Below are positions 39,328 through 47,456 of a stretch of 64,000 bases of DNA, in pieces. A model generated the notes under the pieces. It was not told the origin of the DNA, did no database searches, and saw only the letters and a program-made list of their open reading frames with translations. Position 1 is the first letter of the stretch. The number at the start of each line of letters is the position of its first letter. This DNA is from Salegentibacter mishustinae (lineage in GTDB: Bacteria; Bacteroidota; Bacteroidia; Flavobacteriales; Flavobacteriaceae). A program made the translations under genes and the position numbers. The stretch lies in NCBI RefSeq assembly GCF_002900095.1, contig NZ_LLKN01000002.1, forward strand, positions 2,170,001-2,234,000, read 5' to 3'.

Positions 39328-39723
39328 ATGAGAATTGACAAGTTTTTATGGTGCGTAAGATATTTTAAAACCCGAAGCATTGCCACCAACGCATGCAAGC
39401 AGGGAAAAGTGAAAATGGATGGCACCAGTGTAAAGCCATCTAAAGAAGTTTTCCCAAATGATAAACTTAGCGTACGCAAAAACCAAATAGATTATCAAAT
39501 TGAAGTTTTAGACCTTCCCGCCAGCCGGGTTGGCGCCAAATTGGTTAATCTTTATCTAATAGATGTTACGCCAAAAGAGGCTTTTGAAAAACTGGAACTT
39601 TTAAAGTATTCTAAAGATTATTACCGTAAAAAAGGAACCGGCAGGCCTACCAAAAAAGATCGTCGTGATATAGACGATTGGTTTGAAAATACAGATCCCA
39701 ATCCAGATGACATCAAATCGTAG
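39328..39723 (+). CDS. S4-domain RNA-binding protein (Hsp15-like)
   Basis: A 131-residue protein. The S4 domain (about 1-60) begins MRIDKFLWCVRYFKTRSIATNACKQG-type sequence, with KVKMDGTSVKPSKEVFPND, and the C-terminus is basic then acidic (KKGTGRPTKKDRRDID). E. coli Hsp15 rescues stalled 50S subunits carrying nascent chains; the same role is plausible. Its last 17 bases overlap the next gene. Confidence 0.9.
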   Translation: MRIDKFLWCVRYFKTRSIATNACKQGKVKMDGTSVKPSKEVFPNDKLSVRKNQIDYQIEVLDLPASRVGAKLVNLYLIDVTPKEAFEKLELLKYSKDYYRKKGTGRPTKKDRRDIDDWFENTDPNPDDIKS

Positions 39724-40306
39724 TTTTTCTAATGAATTCTGGTCTCTACGTTATGAGCAGAACCAAACCGGCTGGGATATTGGTGAAATTTCCAGGCCGT
39801 TAAAAGCGTATATAGATCAGCTTGAAGATAAGGACTTAAAAATATTAATTCCGGGAGCCGGAAACGCTTATGAAGCAGAATATTTATTTAAGCAAGGTTT
39901 CAAAAATGTTTACGTTGCCGATATTAGTAAAAAGCCATTACAGAACTTAATAGCTCGTGTACCCACTTTTCCCAAAAATCAATTGCTAAATATTAATTTC
40001 TTTGAAATTGAAGATAAATTTGATCTTATTTTAGAACAAACCTTCTTTTGTGCGCTACCAATAGATTCCAGGAAGGATTACGCCCAAAAAACCGCTGAGC
40101 TCTTAAAGCAGAATGCTCTATTAAGCGGATTACTTTTTAGTTTCCCTTTAACTGAAGACGGACCACCTTTTGGCGGCAGTAAAGAAGAATATTTAACGTA
40201 TTTTAGTCCGTATTTTGAGATTGAAATCCTTGAAACTTCTTACAATTCTATCAAACCAAGACAGGGAAACGAATTGTTTTTTAAGTTTAGAAAGAAATCG
40301 GCATAA
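39707..40306 (+). CDS. TPMT-type SAM-dependent methyltransferase
   Basis: A 199-residue class I methyltransferase of the thiopurine methyltransferase family. Visible are W-x-x-RYEQNQTGWDIG near the N-terminus, SAM motif I LIPGAGNAYEAEYL (about 59-72), the acidic VYVADIS, and FDLILEQTFFCALP. I use ATG 39707, within the end of the S4 gene, because W-x-x-RYE normally starts near residue 12. In bacteria such enzymes detoxify thiols, selenium or tellurium compounds; the actual substrate is unknown. Confidence 0.88.
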   Translation: MTSNRSFSNEFWSLRYEQNQTGWDIGEISRPLKAYIDQLEDKDLKILIPGAGNAYEAEYLFKQGFKNVYVADISKKPLQNLIARVPTFPKNQLLNINFFEIEDKFDLILEQTFFCALPIDSRKDYAQKTAELLKQNALLSGLLFSFPLTEDGPPFGGSKEEYLTYFSPYFEIEILETSYNSIKPRQGNELFFKFRKKSA

Positions 40307-40382
40307 CGATCAACGACTATTTTTTACAAGTAATTAAAAGCCTGTATTGAATTCCCACATTGGGATTAAAATTATCAAGAAA

Positions 40383-40883
40383 ATGAAAGAACGTGTACTT
40401 ATTTTAAATCACGACCAAATTCAGCATAAAATAAAACGCATAGCCTACCAGGTTTATGAAAGCAATATTGACGAAAAAGAAATTATCCTGGCCGGTATCG
40501 CTAAAAAAGGCTATCAATTGGCTACACTTTTAAAAGAAGCTTTAGAGAGCATTTCACCCCTAAAAATAAAGCTTTGTGAAGTTCACGTGAATAAGAAAAA
40601 TCCGCTGGAAGAAATCACTACCTCGCTTGAGCCTGAAGTTTACCGCGACAAATCGGTTATCCTTGTAGATGATGTATTAAACTCGGGAACTACCTTAATT
40701 TATGGAGTAAGACATTTTTTAAATGTTCCGCTTAAACAATTTAAAACCGCAGTTTTAGTAGATAGAAATCATAAAAAATACCCGGTAAAAGCAGATTTTA
40801 AAGGAATTTCTCTTTCTACCTCTTTAAATGAAGTAGTAAAAGTTTCTTTTGAGCCCAATAAATTTAAAGCCGAACTTTTATAG
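40383..40883 (+). CDS. phosphoribosyltransferase (PyrR/Hpt-like)
   Basis: A 166-residue type I PRTase. The PRPP-binding motif is VILVDDVLNSGTTLIYG (about 98-114), and a PyrR-like N-terminus MKERVLILNHDQIQHKIKRI precedes it. An in-frame TTG at 40347 gives a longer frame but has no family support. It resembles PyrR, which regulates pyrimidine genes or has UPRTase activity, or a hypoxanthine PRTase; the hood region does not settle which. It is convergent with aroK, and the two coding ends overlap by 6 bp. Confidence 0.85.
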   Translation: MKERVLILNHDQIQHKIKRIAYQVYESNIDEKEIILAGIAKKGYQLATLLKEALESISPLKIKLCEVHVNKKNPLEEITTSLEPEVYRDKSVILVDDVLNSGTTLIYGVRHFLNVPLKQFKTAVLVDRNHKKYPVKADFKGISLSTSLNEVVKVSFEPNKFKAELL

Positions 40884-41396
40884 CCGCTCCATAATTTCAG
40901 CTACAATAGTTTCAGGAGTTTTCTCATCTACAGTAACACTAATATCTGACTGGCTATAATAGTAGGCACGTTCAAAAAGGTGTTTTCTAATAAACTCTTC
41001 CAGAGCTTCCCTGGTTTCGAGATGACTAATCACCGGGCGATGAATTTTTTCAACAAAAAGCCTGTCGGTTAAAGTTTGAATGGAAGCTTTTAAATAAATG
41101 CTCTTAGTATCTTTTTGCTCGCAAATTCGCTCAAAATTATTTCCATAACAGGGGGTTCCTCCGCCTAAAGAAATGATCATATTGGAAGTATCTTCTAGAA
41201 TATCATCTAAAATCTGCGATTCTAACTTTCTAAAAAATAATTCTCCTTTAGATTCAAAAATAGCATTGATACTCTTCCCCTGTATCACTTCTATTTGATC
41301 ATCTAGGTCTACATATTTGTAATTCAGTTTCTTAGCAAGCATTTCGCCTATTACCGATTTGCCAGAACCCATATAGCCGGTTAAAAATATTTTCAT
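40878..41396 (-). CDS. aroK: shikimate kinase
   Basis: A 172-residue AroK, ATP-dependent phosphorylation of shikimate in aromatic amino acid synthesis. Walker A GYMGSGKSVIG is at about 7-17, DLDDQIE carries the shikimate-binding Asp, FRKLE the Arg, and ISLGGGTPCYGNN the glycine-rich site. The lid has RPVISHLETREAL. Length is typical. It is a single gene between the convergent PRTase and the tRNA cluster. Confidence 0.96.
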   Translation of the reverse strand: MKIFLTGYMGSGKSVIGEMLAKKLNYKYVDLDDQIEVIQGKSINAIFESKGELFFRKLESQILDDILEDTSNMIISLGGGTPCYGNNFERICEQKDTKSIYLKASIQTLTDRLFVEKIHRPVISHLETREALEEFIRKHLFERAYYYSQSDISVTVDEKTPETIVAEIMERL

Positions 41397-41456
41397 TGTT
41401 AAAGTACTTATTATTAGGAAGATCCAAATCTAATATAAATTTATCTCAATTTAGGC

Positions 41457-41486
41457 TTGAAAAATAAATTAATGAATGTATATTTG
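41457..41486 (+). promoter_or_regulatory. promoter of the tRNA-Lys/Leu cluster
   Basis: TTG at 41457-41459, a 19-nt spacer and TATATTTG at 41479-41486, 35 bp before the first tRNA-Lys. Confidence 0.75.
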
Positions 41487-41492
41487 CACCCG

Positions 41493-41520
41493 CATTCGCA
41501 AAAAGACGGATGCTTTTTAT
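41493..41520 (+). promoter_or_regulatory. leader hairpin with T-run before tRNA-Lys
   Basis: GCATTCG/CGGATGC pair over 7 bp (one G-T) around CAAAAAGA and are followed by TTTTTATT, just before tRNA-Lys copy 1. It looks like a weak intrinsic terminator or attenuator in the tRNA leader. Confidence 0.4.
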
Positions 41521-41521
41521 T

Positions 41522-41594
41522 GATCTGGTAGCTCAGTTGGTAGAGCATCTCCCTTTTAAGGAGAGGGTCCTGGGTTCGAGCCCCAGCCAGATCA
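41522..41594 (+). tRNA. tRNA-Lys (TTT), copy 1
   Basis: A 73-nt cloverleaf: acceptor GATCTGG/CCAGATC, D arm GCTCAGTTGGTAGAGC, anticodon arm TCTCC-CTTTTAA-GGAGA, T arm CTGGG-TTCGAGC-CCCAG, discriminator A. CCA is not encoded. Confidence 0.97.
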
Positions 41595-41654
41595 CTTTTT
41601 AAGTTCAGATTTTGTTGGGCTAGAAGTTTATTCCGATTTAAGCGGTAGCGAAAT

Positions 41655-41690
41655 ATCGGAAAGCCCCAGATCACATTTTAAGTTCAGAAT
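41655..41690 (+). pseudogene. vestigial tRNA-Lys 3' end
   Basis: AAAGCCCCAGATCACA followed by TTTTAAGTTCAGAAT repeats the 3' end plus downstream flank of tRNA-Lys copy 2 (agccccagccagatcaca ttttaagttcagaat), with four bases lost. It suggests that a third tRNA-Lys unit once stood here. Confidence 0.5.
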
Positions 41691-41707
41691 TAAAATATTG
41701 AAAACCG

Positions 41708-41780
41708 ATCTGGTAGCTCAGTTGGTAGAGCATCTCCCTTTTAAGGAGAGGGTCCTGGGTTCGAGCCCCAGCCAGATCAC
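41708..41780 (+). tRNA. tRNA-Lys (TTT), copy 2
   Basis: Identical over all 73 nt to copy 1, starting 186 bp further on. The downstream flank TTTTTAAGTTCAGA is also shared, so this is a recent tandem duplication. Confidence 0.97.
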
Positions 41781-41865
41781 ATTTTTAAGTTCAGAATTCT
41801 TAACTCGTAGAATTCGATTTCTTGCTACAGCCCTTGGAAATTTACTTTTTCCAGACTTGTTTTAA

Positions 41866-41949
41866 GCCCGGGTGCTGGAACTGGTAGACAGGCATGGTTG
41901 AGGGCCATGTGTCCATTAGGGCGTGCGGGTTCGACTCCCGCTCCGGGCA
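41866..41949 (+). tRNA. tRNA-Leu (GAG)
   Basis: An 84-nt class II tRNA: acceptor GCCCGGG/TCCGGGC, D arm with CTGGTAGACAG, anticodon arm CATGG-TTGAGGG-CCATG, a short variable arm, T arm GCGGG-TTCGACT-CCCGC, discriminator A, no CCA. It reads CUC/CUU codons. Confidence 0.95.
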
Positions 41950-41961
41950 CTTTCAAATTAC

Positions 41962-43338
41962 TTATCCTACTATTTTCTTAATCAAACCAAAAAACTTATA
42001 AGGCGGATACTTTAAAGGTATATCCAGTTTTGTTGAAGAATTCACCACTCCCCTTTCGTGGGTAAAAGCCAGGTAACTCTCTTTGCCGTGATATTTCCCC
42101 ATCCCGCTATTCCCAACGCCGCCAAATGGTAATTTATGGTTTGCCACGTGAATAAGCGTATCGTTAATACAGGCGCCGCCAGAACTTGTTTCCCGCAGCA
42201 CTCTTTTTGCAGTTTTATCTTTTCCAAAATAATAAAGCGCAAGTGGTTTTTCATTCCCATTAATATAGGATATAGCCTCTGTTAACTCACCAAATTCCAT
42301 TACCGGTAAAATAGGACCAAAAATCTCCTCCTGCATAATTTCATCTTCGGAATCTATATTATTTAAAATTGTAGGTTCTATATATTTTTTCTCTAAATCA
42401 ATTTTTCCCCCGTAGTAAATATCTCCGTTCAGGTATTTCTTTAAACGATTCATTGCCGCAGGGGTTACAATTCGGCCGTAATAATTACTATTAGCAATAT
42501 TTCCTCCCAGCATTTCTTCAAAAGCCTTAGAAATTTCAGCTAAAAGATCTTTTTTAACTTCTTTATGAACCAACAAATAATCTGGTGCGATACAGGTTTG
42601 CCCTGCATTCATAATTTTCCCCCAGGCAATACGCTTTCCGGCGATCTTTAAATTTGCATCTTTATTGACAATGCAAGGACTTTTACCTCCCAGCTCCAGT
42701 ACAACCCTACTCAAATGTTCCGCAGCCGCTTTCATCACTATTTTACCAACGCCTGGGCTGCCGGTAAAAAACGTGACATCAAAAGCAAATTTAAATAATT
42801 CCTGGTTTGCTTCCTTTCCACCCTGAACTACCGTAATATATTCGGAAGAAAAATGTTCTGATATCATTTCTTCAATAACCCTTGCTACATTTGGAGTATC
42901 TGGCGAAGGTTTTAAAACCGCACAGCAACCCGCAGAAATCGCTCCGATTAGAGGATTAAGCGTTAGCTGAAACGGGTAATTCCAGGGCGCAATTATTAAA
43001 CCTATTCCCAACGGCTCAAAATAGATCTTTGAACGCGAAGGTTTAATTTGTAGAGGCGTCCCTACTTTTTTAGGTTTGGCCCAGCTTTTTAGATTTTTAA
43101 TATGATAATTCAGTTCTTCTATAAGCAGGCTGGTCTCGGTAAGAAATGCTTCCTCTTTAGATTTATGCAGGTCTCTCCATAATGCCTCATTTACTTTATT
43201 TTCATATTGAAGAATAGCTTCCTTTAGTTTTTTTAACTGCTGAAGCCTGAAATCTATACTTTTTGTTTCCTGAGAAGCGAAAAACGTTCTTTGCTTCTTA
43301 TAAATTTTGGCTATATCTTTTGCTGAAGTTTCTTCCAT
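41962..43338 (-). CDS. aldehyde dehydrogenase, class 3/fatty-aldehyde type
   Basis: About 458 residues from ATG 43338, which is 4 bp after the SDR stop; the longer open frame to 43389 would overlap the SDR gene. The catalytic Cys lies in NAGQTCIAPDYLL and the general-base Glu in LELGGKSPCIV; the phosphate-binding FFTGSPGVGKI is present. The C-terminal tail LKYPPYKFFGLIKKIVG is hydrophobic, as in membrane-associated fatty aldehyde dehydrogenases. Paired with an SDR, it could oxidise alcohols to acids by way of aldehydes, perhaps lipid- or carotenoid-derived; substrate is inference. Confidence 0.92.
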   Translation of the reverse strand: MEETSAKDIAKIYKKQRTFFASQETKSIDFRLQQLKKLKEAILQYENKVNEALWRDLHKSKEEAFLTETSLLIEELNYHIKNLKSWAKPKKVGTPLQIKPSRSKIYFEPLGIGLIIAPWNYPFQLTLNPLIGAISAGCCAVLKPSPDTPNVARVIEEMISEHFSSEYITVVQGGKEANQELFKFAFDVTFFTGSPGVGKIVMKAAAEHLSRVVLELGGKSPCIVNKDANLKIAGKRIAWGKIMNAGQTCIAPDYLLVHKEVKKDLLAEISKAFEEMLGGNIANSNYYGRIVTPAAMNRLKKYLNGDIYYGGKIDLEKKYIEPTILNNIDSEDEIMQEEIFGPILPVMEFGELTEAISYINGNEKPLALYYFGKDKTAKRVLRETSSGGACINDTLIHVANHKLPFGGVGNSGMGKYHGKESYLAFTHERGVVNSSTKLDIPLKYPPYKFFGLIKKIVG

Positions 43339-43342
43339 ATTT

Positions 43343-44146
43343 CTATTTTTTTCGACCTTTAAATTCATCCATAGTTTTATAAACACCAATTATCCTTCCT
43401 ACAAACCAATCGTAAAACCAGATAGGAAAAAGTCCTTGTGAAAATCTTACAAAGCGCATACTCCACGGCATACTTAAATATATCCTTTCCTTTTCTATTG
43501 CATTTATTATTCTTTTAGCCACTTTATTTTGATCCAGAATAGGAATGTTAGATTTTACGCCATCAAACATTCCTGTATTTATATAATAAGGAGTTACAGT
43601 AGTAACTTCAACCCCGGTTTTAAGTTGCTGCATCTCCAAACGCAAACTATCAGACCAACCGGTTGCAGCCCATTTACTTCCTGCATAAACAGCCATTTTA
43701 GGATTGGAGACCAGGCCTGCCGAAGAAGTAATATTGCAAATATGGCCTTGTTTCCTTTCCATCATTCCGCTTAAAAAAGTTCGCGCAAGTTGCATGGGAG
43801 CAATGGCATTGACATTCATGACCTTTTCTATGTTTTCTGAAGAATTTTCGTGAAAATAACCTCCAAATACAATTCCCGCATTATTTATAAGAATATCAAC
43901 GGGACCAACTTCATCCGCCACCTGTGTGGCAATTTCTTGAATCCAGGCGGTATTAGTGATATCTACGGTATAGCCATAAACTTCCCCAAACTCTTCAAAT
44001 TCCTCCAGGCTTTGCTGTAAGTTGATCTTATCTACATCCCAGATTACCAGCTTACTGCCGCGTTGCAATACCTCGCGCCCCATTAATTTACCAATGCCAG
44101 AGGCACCGCCGGTTATAAGTACAATTTTAGAGGAGAACTTCGTCAT
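43343..44146 (-). CDS. short-chain dehydrogenase/reductase
   Basis: A 267-residue classical SDR. The NAD(P) motif TGGASGIGKLMG (about 12-23), NNAGIVFGG, and the catalytic Ser/Tyr/Lys in ITSSAGL and YAGSKWA are visible. The C-terminal ~40 residues are hydrophobic and aromatic (FVRFSQGLFPIWFYDWFVG), a retinol-dehydrogenase-like membrane tail. It is co-transcribed with the ALDH gene 4 bp downstream and is divergent from the MerR-type regulator, sharing its 104-bp intergenic control region. Confidence 0.92.
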   Translation of the reverse strand: MTKFSSKIVLITGGASGIGKLMGREVLQRGSKLVIWDVDKINLQQSLEEFEEFGEVYGYTVDITNTAWIQEIATQVADEVGPVDILINNAGIVFGGYFHENSSENIEKVMNVNAIAPMQLARTFLSGMMERKQGHICNITSSAGLVSNPKMAVYAGSKWAATGWSDSLRLEMQQLKTGVEVTTVTPYYINTGMFDGVKSNIPILDQNKVAKRIINAIEKERIYLSMPWSMRFVRFSQGLFPIWFYDWFVGRIIGVYKTMDEFKGRKK

Positions 44147-44149
44147 AAA

Positions 44150-44250
44150 ATTTACTGTTTAACTTTTTAACTAAACAATTAAACATTTTAACAATTCAAT
44201 AAAGTGTTTAATGTTCAAATTTAGTTAGATTTGACTATCTTAAACACATT
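44150..44250. promoter_or_regulatory. divergent control region with repeated TTAAACA motifs
   Basis: The half-site TTAAACA or its complement occurs at 44155-44162, 44178-44185 (with a TAAACA just before it), 44205-44212 and 44240-44246. The pair ATTAAACA/TGTTTAAT is an inverted repeat with a 19-bp spacer. The layout fits operators for the adjacent MerR-type regulator, overlapping both the SDR and the regulator-crt promoters. Confidence 0.5.
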
Positions 44251-45144
44251 ATGGAACTAATTAAACAAAATTTCAGCATAAAAGACCTTGAAAATTTAAG
44301 CGGAATCAAGGCTCATACCATAAGAATTTGGGAAAAAAGATATAATATCTTAAATCCCGAACGTACTTCTACGAATATAAGAACATACGATAGTTCTAAC
44401 CTACAAAAGATTTTAAACGTTGCTTTCTTAAATGAACACGGCTATAAGATCTCCAGGATTTCTAAATTAAGTGAAGAAGAAATTTTTAAAATGGTACGAA
44501 GTATTTCTGCTCGCGCAAGTAAAGAGAATCGCGCTCAAAATTCATTCAAACTTTCTATGATGAATTTTGATGAAGATCTTTTTAATAGTACTTATGAGAG
44601 CCTACAGAAAGATAAAAGTTTCCGTGAAATTTTTCACCAGGTATTTCTTCCGCTTTTAGAACAAATTGGAATGTTATGGCAAACTGATACCATAAAACCA
44701 ATTCACGAACATTATATAGTAGATCTCATCAAACAAAAACTCTACTTGAATCTTGCAGAAATTAAAAAGGAGGTTGAACCAACTTCAGATAAACTTTATG
44801 TGCTTTTTCTTCCTGAAAATGAAATTCACGATATAGGAATTATTTACCTGTATTACGAACTCTTATATCACGGGAATAAGGCAATTTACCTTGGGCCAAG
44901 TTTACCTTTAAGTGACCTTGATTATTTATTGGAACGTCATAACAAAATTAGTTTCGTAAGTTATTTTACCACCGCACCGGGTGATGTTGAAGATTTTATT
45001 AATGAATTTAATGAACAGGTTTGCGAAAAAGAAAAGTATGAACTACTACTTTTTGGACATAAAATAAGGGAGATACAGCACAAAGAATTACCTCCATTTG
45101 TGAAAACTCATAGCAGTTTAAACCAATTTATAGATAACTTATAG
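44251..45144 (+). CDS. MerR-family regulator with cobalamin-binding domain (CarH/LitR-like photoreceptor candidate)
   Basis: A 297-residue protein in CarH order. A MerR winged helix is at 8-75 (FSIKDLENLSGIKAHTIRIW, WEKRYNIL). A helical cap (about 100-170) carries Trp143 and Glu153-His154, exactly W-x9-EH, the signature for adenosylcobalamin recognition. The B12-binding Rossmann domain (about 180-297) has EIHDIG at 191-196, in which His193 matches the base-off axial ligand of E/D-x-H-x-x-G. CarH-type proteins repress carotenoid genes in the dark as tetramers and release DNA on illumination. It starts the crt operon (crtI 7 bp downstream), so it would also autoregulate. Confidence 0.88.
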   Translation: MELIKQNFSIKDLENLSGIKAHTIRIWEKRYNILNPERTSTNIRTYDSSNLQKILNVAFLNEHGYKISRISKLSEEEIFKMVRSISARASKENRAQNSFKLSMMNFDEDLFNSTYESLQKDKSFREIFHQVFLPLLEQIGMLWQTDTIKPIHEHYIVDLIKQKLYLNLAEIKKEVEPTSDKLYVLFLPENEIHDIGIIYLYYELLYHGNKAIYLGPSLPLSDLDYLLERHNKISFVSYFTTAPGDVEDFINEFNEQVCEKEKYELLLFGHKIREIQHKELPPFVKTHSSLNQFIDNL

Positions 45145-45151
45145 AATACTT

Positions 45152-46612
45152 ATGAAAAAGAAAGTTGCTATTATTGGTTCGGGATTCGCTTCTCTGGCAG
45201 CCGCTTGCTACCTTGCTAAAGACGGCTATGAAGTAGAAATTTTTGAAAAAAATTCAAACATAGGCGGCCGCGCGCGTCAGCTCAAAAAAGACGGATTTTG
45301 TTTTGACATAGGGCCGACCTGGTATTGGATGCCCGATGTTTTTGAACGTTTCTTTGCCGATTTCGGCAAAAAACCTTCAGATTATTATGAGCTGGAAAAA
45401 TTAAGCCCGGCGTACAAGGTTTTCTTCGGAGAAGAAGACAGTATCACCATAGAAGATAGCCTGGATAAAATTTGCGCTGCTTTTGAAGCTGAAGAACCGG
45501 GAAGCTCAAAAAAACTGAAAGAGTTCATTAAAGAAGCTAAAGATAATTATGATATTGCTATCAAAGACCTGGTATATCGCCCGGGAGTTTCTCCCCTGGA
45601 ATTGGTAACTCCAACTACAGCCGGGAAAATAGGTCAGTTTTTTAGCACAATCTCTAAAGAAGTTAGAAAAGAGTTCAGCAATACAAAATTGGTTCAAATT
45701 CTTGAATTTCCGGTTTTATTTCTTGGCGCTAAAGCCAGTAATACCCCGGCCTTCTACAGTTTTATGAATTACGCAGATTTTGGCCTTGGAACCTGGCATC
45801 CAAAAGGTGGAATGTATAAAGTTATTGAAGGCATGGAAAGCCTGGCTAAATCGCTGGATATAAAAATTAATGTGAATGCGCCGGTTTCCGAAATTTTTGT
45901 AGAAAATAATACGGCAACCGGTATGCAGGTTAATGGCAAGAAAATTAAAGCCGATTATATTTTAAGTGGTGCCGATTATCATCATACCGAAACTTTATTG
46001 CCAGAATACAAAAGACAATACAAAGAATCTTACTGGCAGAAAAAGACCTTTGCTCCTTCAGCTCTATTATTCTTTGCCGGTTTCAATAAAAAATTAGAGA
46101 ATGTAACACATCATACCTTGTTTTTTGATACTGACTTCGAAAAACACGCAAAAGCAATTTACGATGATGCTGAATGGCCTGAAAATCCACTTTTTTATGC
46201 TAGCTTTCCATCAGTTACAGATGATGCCGCTGCACCGGATGGTAAGGAAGCAGGAATATTTTTAATTCCACTGGCACCAGATGTTGAAGATACTCCTGAA
46301 ATTAGGGAGAAATATTTTCAGAAAATTATTACACGTTTTGAAAGTTTAACCAATCAAAATGTAACCGATCATCTTCTTTTTAAAGAATCGTTTTGTGTAA
46401 AAGATTTTAAAGAAGAATATAATAGCTACAAGGGTAATGCCTATGGCCTGGCGAACACCCTTTTGCAAACTGCATTTTTAAGACCTAAATTGAAGAGCAA
46501 AAAAGTGCATAAATTATTTTTTACCGGGCAGCTGAGTGTTCCCGGACCCGGTGTACCGCCCTCCCTCATTTCAGGAAAGCTTGCCGCCGGATTAATTCAA
46601 AAAGAAGATTAA
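45152..46612 (+). CDS. crtI: phytoene desaturase CrtI
   Basis: A 486-residue FAD-dependent desaturase that converts phytoene to lycopene. The dinucleotide motif VAIIGSGFASLAAACYLA starts at residue 5, followed by IFEKNSNIGGRARQL. The C-terminal signature is FTGQLSVPGPGVPPSLISGKLAA. Length is normal. It is the first biosynthetic gene, 7 bp behind the regulator and 3 bp before crtB. Confidence 0.95.
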   Translation: MKKKVAIIGSGFASLAAACYLAKDGYEVEIFEKNSNIGGRARQLKKDGFCFDIGPTWYWMPDVFERFFADFGKKPSDYYELEKLSPAYKVFFGEEDSITIEDSLDKICAAFEAEEPGSSKKLKEFIKEAKDNYDIAIKDLVYRPGVSPLELVTPTTAGKIGQFFSTISKEVRKEFSNTKLVQILEFPVLFLGAKASNTPAFYSFMNYADFGLGTWHPKGGMYKVIEGMESLAKSLDIKINVNAPVSEIFVENNTATGMQVNGKKIKADYILSGADYHHTETLLPEYKRQYKESYWQKKTFAPSALLFFAGFNKKLENVTHHTLFFDTDFEKHAKAIYDDAEWPENPLFYASFPSVTDDAAAPDGKEAGIFLIPLAPDVEDTPEIREKYFQKIITRFESLTNQNVTDHLLFKESFCVKDFKEEYNSYKGNAYGLANTLLQTAFLRPKLKSKKVHKLFFTGQLSVPGPGVPPSLISGKLAAGLIQKED

Positions 46613-46615
46613 ATT

Positions 46616-47455
46616 ATGAAAGCCATTTTTGACACGGTTTCACGGGCTTGTAGCAAAACTGTTACGCATCATTACAGCACCTCGTTCTCAACAGCAACAA
46701 GGATGCTAGCCCCCTCAATACGCCAGGATATTTACAATATTTACGGCTTTGTGCGCTTTGCCGATGAAATTGTAGACACTTTTCACGATTACGATAAGGA
46801 AAAACTTTTTAATGATTTTGAAGTAGATCTTTACAAAGCCATCGAAGATAAGATTAGCCTAAATCCTATTCTAAATTCTTTTCAGGAAACCGTGCATAAA
46901 TATGAAATAGATGAATCTCTTTACCGCTCATTTATGAAGAGTATGCGCCTTGATTTGCATAAATCTGATTATCTTAGTGTAGCCGAATATAAAGAATATA
47001 TCTACGGAAGCGCAGATGTGGTTGGCCTTATGTGTTTAAAGGTTTTTGTAAATGGAGACCAGCAAAAATATGAATCGCTAAAAGATTCGGCGATGAGTTT
47101 GGGTTCTGCTTTTCAAAAAGTGAATTTTTTAAGAGACTTAAAAGCCGATTTCGAAGATCTTAGCAGAAGTTATTTTCCAGGTACAAACCTTGAAAAATTA
47201 GATGAAGTTAGTAAGCAACGAATTATAAAAGAAATTGAAGAAGATTTTAAACACGGTTTAAGCGGAATTGCGCATTTACCGGTAGAAGCAAAATTTGGTG
47301 TTTATACCGCTTACATTTATTATAGAAAATTATTACATAAATTAAAGAAAGTACCATCTTTGGAGATTAGAAACAGCAGGATTCGTGTTCCAAATTATCA
47401 AAAAGCAGGTCTCCTGGCCAAATCGTACATTTCTTATAGATTAAAACTTATTTAG
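46616..47455 (+). CDS. crtB: phytoene synthase CrtB
   Basis: A 279-residue trans-isoprenyl diphosphate synthase of the squalene/phytoene type. It condenses two geranylgeranyl-PP into phytoene. The two Asp-rich motifs are visible: VRFADEIVDTF (about 48-58) and KVNFLRDLKADFEDLSRSYF (about 168-187). It is co-transcribed between crtI and crtZ. crtE is not in the window, so the GGPP supply is encoded elsewhere. Confidence 0.95.
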   Translation: MKAIFDTVSRACSKTVTHHYSTSFSTATRMLAPSIRQDIYNIYGFVRFADEIVDTFHDYDKEKLFNDFEVDLYKAIEDKISLNPILNSFQETVHKYEIDESLYRSFMKSMRLDLHKSDYLSVAEYKEYIYGSADVVGLMCLKVFVNGDQQKYESLKDSAMSLGSAFQKVNFLRDLKADFEDLSRSYFPGTNLEKLDEVSKQRIIKEIEEDFKHGLSGIAHLPVEAKFGVYTAYIYYRKLLHKLKKVPSLEIRNSRIRVPNYQKAGLLAKSYISYRLKLI

Positions 47456-47456
47456 T

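Noticed and set aside
41441-41674. 77-codon minus-strand frame
   Set aside because: It runs across tRNA-Lys and its promoter in antisense.
41522-41780. CRISPR-like direct repeats
   Set aside because: The repeated unit is a full tRNA with its flank, only two copies, spacing unlike CRISPR.
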